From positions 1-16,545 of the forward strand of contig CALPSU020000018.1 of assembly GCA_943326315.2 (NCBI GenBank): a stretch of 16,545 bases of DNA, given 5' to 3'. How positions within the stretch are numbered: position 1 is the stretch's first letter; every line of letters starts with the position of its first letter. The notes under the pieces were generated by a model. The model saw only the letters and a program-made list of their open reading frames with translations, made no database searches and had not been told where the DNA came from. A program made the translations under genes and the position numbers. The DNA comes from Chryseobacterium gleum. GTDB lineage: Bacteria > Bacteroidota > Bacteroidia > Flavobacteriales_D > Crocinitomicaceae. Positions 7,686-13,085 of the stretch are shown in pieces.

Positions 7686-8668
7686 ATTTTAAAGAAATAG
7701 TTGAGCAGTTTAAGCAAAAGCGTATTCTTGTTATAGGAGATGTTATGATTGATTCCTATTTACGAGGAAATGTAAATAGAGTGAGTCCAGAAGCTCCTGT
7801 TCCAATTGTTAGTCTTCAGAAGGAAGAAGATCGTTTGGGAGGAGCAGCAAATGTGGCTATAAATCTGGTTTCAATGGGTGCTTCAGCTATTATTTGTTCT
7901 GTTATTGGTAATGACAAATCAGGCGATAAAATGCTTGAATTATTAGAAGAGAATACAATTTCTGCAGAAGGTTTGATTTTTAGTTCATCTCGACAAACCA
8001 CTGTTAAGACAAGAATTATTGGTAATAATCAGCATCTATTAAGAGTTGATTCTGAGCAAACGAATGATATTAATTCTTTAGAGGAGGAGGAGCTTATTTC
8101 AAAGGTTGCTACTATTTTGGAAAGTAATATTGACGCTATTATTTTTGAAGATTATAATAAAGGTGTCCTAACAGAAAATGTAATTGAAAAAATTATAGCA
8201 TTGGCTAATTCGAAAGGAGTATACACAACTGTTGATCCTAAGAATAAAAACTTTTTCGCTTATAAAAATGTGAGTCTTTTCAAACCAAATTTAAAAGAAT
8301 TAAAAGAAGGTGTGGGAATGAATTTTACATTTTCAGAAAAAGATCAGTTTGAAAATGCAGTTAGTAAACTAGAATCAAAGTTAAATAATACTGTTTCTTT
8401 TGTAACACTTTCAGAGCATGGTGTTTTTATAAAAGATGGTAAAGAGCAACATTATATCCCTGCACATATAAGAAATATTGCAGATGTTTCTGGAGCTGGA
8501 GATACGGTTATTTCTATAGCAACACTTTGTTTAACTGCAGGATTACCAATAAAAGAGATTGCTGAAATTGCTAACCTAGCAGGTGGATTAGTATGCGAAA
8601 AAAGTGGAGTTGTTTCCATAGATAAAGATTTATTGATTGAAGAAGTTGAGTTAGCTATTAGGTCTTAG
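7682..8668 (+). CDS. PfkB-family kinase, HldA/RfaE1-like (heptose 7-phosphate kinase type)
   Basis: The 328-residue ribokinase-fold sugar kinase resembles the N-terminal half of HldE (RfaE), which phosphorylates D-glycero-D-manno-heptose 7-phosphate at C1 on the way to ADP-heptose for lipopolysaccharide or other glycans. Evidence: GDVMIDSYLRG...RVSPEAPVPI at about 19-42, the LGGAANVAINL substrate block at 52-62, VDPKNKN and FKPNLKEL in the middle, and the PfkB catalytic signature DVSGAGDT with base Asp274. It ends after the kinase domain: the C-terminal nucleotidyltransferase domain of enterobacterial HldE is absent, as in species where the two activities are separate proteins. No partner gene is in the window. 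Its start overlaps the aminotransferase stop by four bases. Its TAG stop (8666-8668) lies within a repeat arm that continues into the spacer. The kinase assignment is firm; the exact sugar is inferred. Confidence 0.82.
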   Translation: MNFKEIVEQFKQKRILVIGDVMIDSYLRGNVNRVSPEAPVPIVSLQKEEDRLGGAANVAINLVSMGASAIICSVIGNDKSGDKMLELLEENTISAEGLIFSSSRQTTVKTRIIGNNQHLLRVDSEQTNDINSLEEEELISKVATILESNIDAIIFEDYNKGVLTENVIEKIIALANSKGVYTTVDPKNKNFFAYKNVSLFKPNLKELKEGVGMNFTFSEKDQFENAVSKLESKLNNTVSFVTLSEHGVFIKDGKEQHYIPAHIRNIADVSGAGDTVISIATLCLTAGLPIKEIAEIANLAGGLVCEKSGVVSIDKDLLIEEVELAIRS

Positions 8669-8780
8669 TTGTTAGTTGTTAGACTGTGTAGGTTCGAAAA
8701 GTCAAGAAATTTAAAAATAAAATAATTGCGAATTTAGTTTTTTAATGAGAGCAAACTAATTACTAAAAACTAACGACTAA
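8665..8780. repeat. Spacer bounded by 18-bp imperfect inverted repeats (MITE-like or dispersed intergenic repeat)
   Basis: TTAGTTGTTAGTTGTTAG at 8665-8682 is matched in inverted form by CTAAAAACTAACGACTAA at 8763-8780, agreeing at 16 of 18 positions. Each arm is itself built from short tandem units (TTAGTTG-like; ACTAAAAACTA occurs twice around an ACG at 8762-8786). About 80 bases lie between them with no reading frame. The left arm includes the stop codon of the kinase gene, and the right arm ends just before the menG ATG at 8794. It could be a small non-autonomous mobile repeat or a weak long-range hairpin separating two transcripts. Confidence 0.55.
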
Positions 8781-8793
8781 AAACTATAAAAAA

Positions 8794-9525
8794 ATGACAA
8801 GAATAGAAGTAAAGCCTTACGGTAATTCAGATAAATCTAAAAAAGAAGAAGTTGCTGAAATGTTTAATAATATTTCAAAAAAATACGACTTCTTAAATCA
8901 TTTTTTGTCATTGGGTATTGATAAGATTTGGAGGAAAAAAGCGATTAATAAATTAAGAGATATTCAGCCTAAAAGAATTTTGGACATTGCAACTGGTACT
9001 GGAGATTTTGCTATTGCTTCCTTGAAATTAAATCCAATTGAAGTTGTAGGGGTTGATATTTCAGCAGGAATGTTAGACGTAGGTAAAGAAAAAATGAAAG
9101 CCAGAAAATTTGAATCTATTATTTCAATGAAATTAGCCGATTCGGAAGATTTGCCATTCGAAGATAATTATTTCGATGCATTGACTGTTGGTTTTGGTGT
9201 TCGGAATTTTGAGCATTTAGAAATTGGTTTATCTGAAATGTTACGCGTGATAAGAGTTGGTGGTAAAGTTGTTATTTTAGAGTTTTCTAAACCTAAAAAA
9301 TTCCCAATAAAACAAGGATACAGATTTATTTCAAAATATATAATTCCCTTTTTTGGTAAAAGAATTTCTAAAGATGAAAATGCGTATGCGTATCTTCCTG
9401 AATCAATTGAAGCATTCCCTGAAGGGGATGAAATGATTGAAATTTTAAAAGGTTTAGGGTACAAAAATGTAAATGCTGAATTAGTTTCAGGTGGAATTGC
9501 AACGATATATTGTGGAACGAAATAA
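8794..9525 (+). CDS. ubiE: Demethylmenaquinone methyltransferase (MenG/UbiE)
   Basis: The 243-residue SAM-dependent methyltransferase carries out the last step of menaquinone synthesis, methylating demethylmenaquinone at the membrane. It shows the family N-terminus MFNNISKKYDFLNHFLSLGID (about 23-43), SAM motif I ILDIATGTGD at 62-71, the ribose-binding acidic residue in VVGVDIS at 84-90, the UbiE/MenG signature VGFGVRNFEHLEIGL with MLRVIRVGGKVVILEFSKP, and the C-terminal YAYLPESIEAFPEGDEM. Length is normal. Bacteroidota use menaquinone and generally lack ubiquinone, so the menaquinone reaction is the one expected. porT follows after 55 bases on the same strand, an adjacency I recall as common in flavobacteria. 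No convincing promoter was found in the preceding repeat-bounded spacer. Confidence 0.95.
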   Translation: MTRIEVKPYGNSDKSKKEEVAEMFNNISKKYDFLNHFLSLGIDKIWRKKAINKLRDIQPKRILDIATGTGDFAIASLKLNPIEVVGVDISAGMLDVGKEKMKARKFESIISMKLADSEDLPFEDNYFDALTVGFGVRNFEHLEIGLSEMLRVIRVGGKVVILEFSKPKKFPIKQGYRFISKYIIPFFGKRISKDENAYAYLPESIEAFPEGDEMIEILKGLGYKNVNAELVSGGIATIYCGTK

Positions 9526-9580
9526 TAATTTAGTTTTTTAGGTAGAGCAATATTTTCATGTTAGAAGTCGTTACACATTT

Positions 9581-10297
9581 ATGAAATTATTTATTTTATT
9601 ATTACTCACTATTCTAACTTTTTCTGCATTTTGCCAGAAAGAGAAGCCTCAAAATTATAAACATTTTGATGAAAAAGTTCTTTGTTTTGGCTTCATGTTA
9701 GGGTTTAATAAAAATGATTTTATTGTTTATCAAAATGTTAATGCTTATAAGGATTATAAGCTTATTTCTTTAACAAGTACTGCTGTTCCTGGAGCTCAAG
9801 TTGGAATTGTAACAACATTGAAATTAGGAACACCTGTTGTAAGATTACGTTTTGTACCTACCCTTTCATTTCAGGAACGTGTATTAAATTATACATTTGT
9901 AAATCCTAAAGATCCATTAGGGAAAAATTTAGCATATGAGAAAAGAGTAGGGTCAACAGATTTAGATTTCCCATTAATGTTGCAATTTAGAACTTTGAGA
10001 TTAAATAATTTTGCAGCATATTTATTAGTTGGTGCACAATACACTATGGATCTTCAATCTCAAGAAAAAGCAAGTCAATCGACTCTCGATCCTTTTATTA
10101 AAATAAAAAAGGACGATTATCTTGGTCAAATAGGAGGTGGTGTTGAATTTTTCGCAACTTATTTTAAGTTTGGTGTTGAAATTAAATATTCACAAGGATT
10201 TAATAATTCATTTATTCAAGATCATACAGAACCATCTAATCCGATTGATAGATTGTACAATAAAACATTATGGATTTCATTTATTTTTGAAGGTTAA
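9581..10297 (+). CDS. porT: PorT/SprT-like outer-membrane protein of the type IX secretion system
   Basis: The 238 residues begin with a clear signal peptide (MKLFILLLLTILTFSAFCQ, cleavage around 18-19). The rest has the alternating pattern of a small beta-barrel, with strands such as FGFMLGFNKNDFIV, AQVGIVTTLKL, LRFVPTLSFQER, TDLDFPLMLQF, AAYLLVGAQYTMDL, GQIGGGVEFFATYFKFGVEIKYSQGF and a terminal LWISFIFEG. PorT (Porphyromonas) and SprT (Flavobacterium) are outer-membrane proteins of about this size needed for T9SS function and, in gliding species, motility. The overall pattern and the position directly behind ubiE both fit that family. It is translationally linked to the next gene by TAATG (one shared base at 10297). 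A T9SS cargo gene lies at the start of this window. A generic porin-family protein is the alternative. Confidence 0.82.
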   Translation: MKLFILLLLTILTFSAFCQKEKPQNYKHFDEKVLCFGFMLGFNKNDFIVYQNVNAYKDYKLISLTSTAVPGAQVGIVTTLKLGTPVVRLRFVPTLSFQERVLNYTFVNPKDPLGKNLAYEKRVGSTDLDFPLMLQFRTLRLNNFAAYLLVGAQYTMDLQSQEKASQSTLDPFIKIKKDDYLGQIGGGVEFFATYFKFGVEIKYSQGFNNSFIQDHTEPSNPIDRLYNKTLWISFIFEG

Positions 10298-11850
10298 TGA
10301 GTCAACAAATTCAATTTCAGGTATCTCCTGAACAAGCAAAAAATGATATTTTTCTAAAAAACAGAATCAAAGACGAATTACAACTTTCATCAGACAATTT
10401 TAAATTTGTATGGAGAAAGCGTTCAATTGATGCTAGAAAACCAAACATAAAAATAAACTGTTCTTTTGAAGTTTATTTGGAAGATGAAGAAATTCCGAAA
10501 GAGGTTTTTTATTCGGCTAAAAATGTATCTAATTCTCCTGAAATTGCAATAATAGGTTCTGGTCCTGCAGGTTTATTTGCTGCGCTTCATGCAATTGAAA
10601 TTGGATTAAAACCAGTAATTTTTGAACGAGGTAAAGATGTTCGTTCTAGAAGAAGAGATTTAGCAAAATTAAATAAAGAATCCATCGTAAATGGAGAATC
10701 TAATTATTGCTATGGTGAAGGAGGTGCAGGAACTTATTCAGATGGTAAACTATATACACGATCAAAAAAGCGTGGTGATGTATTAAAAGCTTTGAAATGG
10801 TTTGTTCATTTTGGCGCTGAAGATGATATATTGATAGATGCTCATCCACACATAGGGACAAATAAATTACCTCAAATAATCATTGCAATTCGTGATGAGA
10901 TTATAAATTGCGGAGGAGAAGTTCATTTTGAATCAAAATTAACAGATTTAATAATTGAAAAAGGAGAAATTAAAGGTGTTGAAATAAATTCAAATTCAAA
11001 GAGAATGTTTTCCAATGTTATATTAGCTACTGGACATTCAGCAAGAGATATTTTTGAACTATTACATAAGAAAGGAATTCAACTAAAAGCAAAATCATTT
11101 GCATTAGGAGTCAGAGTAGAACATACACAAGATTTTATTGATAAAATACAATATTCAGGGAGGTTAAACGATGAGTTTTTACCACCAGCTTCCTATTCGT
11201 TAGTAACTCAAGTTGACGGACAAGGAGTTTATTCTTTTTGTATGTGCCCAGGTGGTATTATTGCTCCTTGCGCAACGTCTGAAGGAGAGGTGGTTACTAA
11301 TGGATGGTCGCCTTCAAAACGAAATAATCCTTATTCAAATTCAGGAATTGTGGTAACTGTTAATCCTGAAGATTTACCAAATTACACAAAAGAAAATCCT
11401 TTCATTGCTTTAGATTTTCAAAAAGAAGTGGAACAGAAATGTTGGGAAGCTGCAGGGAAAACTCAAAAAGTTCCAGCTCAATGTTTGAAAGATTTTGTAG
11501 ATGGAAAAGTTTCGACGACATTTCCTCGATCATCTTATGTTCCAGGATTGGCCAGTGTAGATTTAAATACTGTTTTACCATCCTTTATAGCAAAAAGACT
11601 GAAAAAAGCATTTGTTGAATTTAATAAAAAGATGAATGGATTTTTGACAAACGATGCAGTTTTACATGCGCCAGAATCTCGAACATCCTCACCAGTTCAA
11701 ATTCCTAGAGATGAAATAACTTTAGAACACCCAGAGGTAAAAGGTTTGTATCCATGTGCTGAAGGAGCAGGTTATGCAGGAGGGATAATTTCAGCAGCCA
11801 TTGATGGAATGAAATGTGTGGATGCAATTAAAGTTAAATTAGAAAGATGA
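10297..11850 (+). CDS. FAD-dependent oxidoreductase of the COG2509 type, function unknown
   Basis: The 517-residue soluble flavoprotein has an N-terminal region of about 80 residues before the FAD-binding Rossmann motif IAIIGSGPAGLFAALHA (about 83-99), with the ribose-binding Glu110 in VIFERG. GEGGAGTYSDGKLYTRSKKRG (140-160) is the hallmark of this family. VILATGHSARDIFELL lies mid-protein, VYSFCMCPGGIIAPCATSEGEVVTNG follows, and GLYPCAEGAGYAGGIISAAIDG at the C-terminus closes the FAD site. These proteins are widespread and annotated as NAD(P)/FAD-dependent oxidoreductases; I know of no firm substrate. The start ATG shares a base with the porT stop and its TGA overlaps the trmL start (ATGA, 11847-11850), so it is the middle gene of a tightly coupled set. 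That coupling is odd because the neighbours act in secretion and tRNA modification. Confidence 0.88.
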   Translation: MSQQIQFQVSPEQAKNDIFLKNRIKDELQLSSDNFKFVWRKRSIDARKPNIKINCSFEVYLEDEEIPKEVFYSAKNVSNSPEIAIIGSGPAGLFAALHAIEIGLKPVIFERGKDVRSRRRDLAKLNKESIVNGESNYCYGEGGAGTYSDGKLYTRSKKRGDVLKALKWFVHFGAEDDILIDAHPHIGTNKLPQIIIAIRDEIINCGGEVHFESKLTDLIIEKGEIKGVEINSNSKRMFSNVILATGHSARDIFELLHKKGIQLKAKSFALGVRVEHTQDFIDKIQYSGRLNDEFLPPASYSLVTQVDGQGVYSFCMCPGGIIAPCATSEGEVVTNGWSPSKRNNPYSNSGIVVTVNPEDLPNYTKENPFIALDFQKEVEQKCWEAAGKTQKVPAQCLKDFVDGKVSTTFPRSSYVPGLASVDLNTVLPSFIAKRLKKAFVEFNKKMNGFLTNDAVLHAPESRTSSPVQIPRDEITLEHPEVKGLYPCAEGAGYAGGIISAAIDGMKCVDAIKVKLER

Positions 11851-12329
11851 ATGTAATAGATAAATACGATCAATTAAATTTTAATATAATTTTAGTTGAA
11901 CCACAAATTCCAAATAATACAGGAAACATCGGACGTTTATGTGTTGCTACTAAAAGTCGATTACATTTGATTCATCCACTAGGATTTGAAATTACAGACG
12001 CAAGAGTAAAACGTGCAGGATTAGATTATTGGCCAGATTTAGAAATTTGTCATCACGATAATTTTGATTCTTGGGTGAAAACAATTGATCCATTAGCAAA
12101 TATTTATTTCTTTTCAGCAAGAGCAGAAAAATCATTTTATAAAGCTGAATTAAAACACGGTGATTATTTGATTTTTGGCAAAGAAGCTGAAGGATTGAAT
12201 CCAGATATAATAGAACAATTTAAGGAACATTTGGTTACAATTCCATTTCCAGGAAAAGTAAGAAGTTTTAATTTAGCAAATGCTGTAGCTATGGTTTTAG
12301 GGGAAGGGATGAGACAAATTACCTTCTAA
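11847..12329 (+). CDS. trmL: tRNA (cytidine/uridine-34-2'-O)-methyltransferase TrmL
   Basis: The 160-residue minimal SPOUT methyltransferase (YibK/TrmL type) methylates the ribose of the wobble nucleotide in certain leucine tRNAs. Its three motifs are complete: EPQIPNNTGNIGR at 18-30 (motif 1, with Asn and Arg for catalysis), LIFGKEAEGL around 108-117 (motif 2) and IPFPGKVRSFNLANAVAMVLGEG at about 132-154 (motif 3, the knot that binds SAM). HPLGFEITDARVKRAGLDYW is the TrmL-specific stretch. Length is as expected (about 155-160). Its start lies inside the stop of the FAD oxidoreductase gene, and its last 11 bases overlap the end of the opposite-strand methyltransferase gene, leaving no room for a separate terminator between the two transcripts. 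Confidence 0.95.
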   Translation: MNVIDKYDQLNFNIILVEPQIPNNTGNIGRLCVATKSRLHLIHPLGFEITDARVKRAGLDYWPDLEICHHDNFDSWVKTIDPLANIYFFSARAEKSFYKAELKHGDYLIFGKEAEGLNPDIIEQFKEHLVTIPFPGKVRSFNLANAVAMVLGEGMRQITF

Positions 12330-13047
12330 AAAACTCTGATAACAATATCCCGGTTGCAACTGAAACATTCAGAGATTCAGCCTTACCAAAACGAGGAATT
12401 GTTATGGGTTCAGTAATCAAAGGAATAACTTTTTCAGAAATGCCATTACCTTCGTTTCCAAGTACTAATATTCCTTTTGGATTAACTTGTTTTTTATAAA
12501 TATTTTCACCTGCCAATAAAGCCCCAAAAACAGGGTTTTCAGCTTTAATCAGATAGTCAACTAAATCACAATAAATTACATTAATTCTAAATATGGCACC
12601 CATACTGGCTTGAACTACCTTAGGATTATAGATATCAACAGTTTCTTTTGAACATACAATTTCTTTTACATCAAACCAATCGGCTAGACGTAATATAGTA
12701 CCCATATTTCCAGGATCTTGAATTCCATCTAAAGCTATTTTAAAATCAGATTTAACTTCTGTTTTATTTGGAATTTTAAGAATAACTAATGATTTATTTG
12801 GATTTTTTAATGTCGAAATAGACTTTAATTCGTCTTCAGACGCTAAAACAACCTCATAATTTGGGTTTGAAGGAACAATTGTGCTAGATTTTGTAAGGCA
12901 TAAGAAAACTATTTCAAATCCTCTACTTTCTATAGCCTCATTGACCATTTTCTCTCCTTCAACAATAAATAATCCAAGTTGATCCCTGAATTTTTTCTGT
13001 TGAAGTGAACGAATCCACTTTATCTTATTCTTTGATAGACTATCCAC
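12319..13047 (-). CDS. TrmH/SpoU-family RNA 2'-O-methyltransferase (GTG start)
   Basis: The 242-residue SPOUT enzyme has a small N-terminal substrate-binding domain (about 20-90) and a catalytic C-terminal domain. Motif 1 is LDGIQDPGNMGTILR at 106-120, motif 2 LVLGNEGNGIS at 194-204, and motif 3 IPRFGKAESLNVSVATGILL at about 217-236. It transfers a methyl group from SAM to a ribose in rRNA or tRNA; the target cannot be told here (RlmB-like and TsnR-like enzymes share these motifs). The start is GTG at 13047. It is the only start candidate between an in-frame stop four codons upstream (TAA read from 13059-13057) and the conserved LSKNKIKWIRSLQQKKFR opening. Its 3' end overlaps trmL by 11 bases. 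The region before its start also carries the tamL upstream sequence. Confidence 0.9.
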   Translation of the reverse strand: MDSLSKNKIKWIRSLQQKKFRDQLGLFIVEGEKMVNEAIESRGFEIVFLCLTKSSTIVPSNPNYEVVLASEDELKSISTLKNPNKSLVILKIPNKTEVKSDFKIALDGIQDPGNMGTILRLADWFDVKEIVCSKETVDIYNPKVVQASMGAIFRINVIYCDLVDYLIKAENPVFGALLAGENIYKKQVNPKGILVLGNEGNGISEKVIPLITEPITIPRFGKAESLNVSVATGILLSEFFRR

Positions 13048-13060
13048 CGGTGCTTTTTAT

Positions 13061-13068
13061 TATTTTTG
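13061..13068 (+). promoter_or_regulatory. Possible -7 promoter element for the TamL-like gene
   Basis: TATTTTTG matches TAnnTTTG exactly. Transcription would begin about 13072-13075, just ahead of the TTG at 13086, which supports that codon as the start. The nearest upstream TTTG (13031-13034) is 26 bases away, too far for a normal -33 element, so this rests on the -7 match only. Confidence 0.35.
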
Positions 13069-13085
13069 TGTTTAAAAACGAATCA

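Noticed and set aside
8690..8700. AGGTTCGAAAA resembling a tRNA T-arm
   Set aside because: No acceptor, D or anticodon stems can be formed around it, and it lies between repeat arms.
9168..9464. 98-codon reading frame antisense to ubiE
   Set aside because: It lies wholly inside a well-supported gene; its peptide shows no recognisable domain and mirrors the codons of the sense gene.
13005..13085. Upstream extension of the TamL-like gene to GTG 13005
   Set aside because: It overlaps the divergent methyltransferase gene by 43 bases and puts an extra hydrophobic stretch before the lipoprotein signal peptide.
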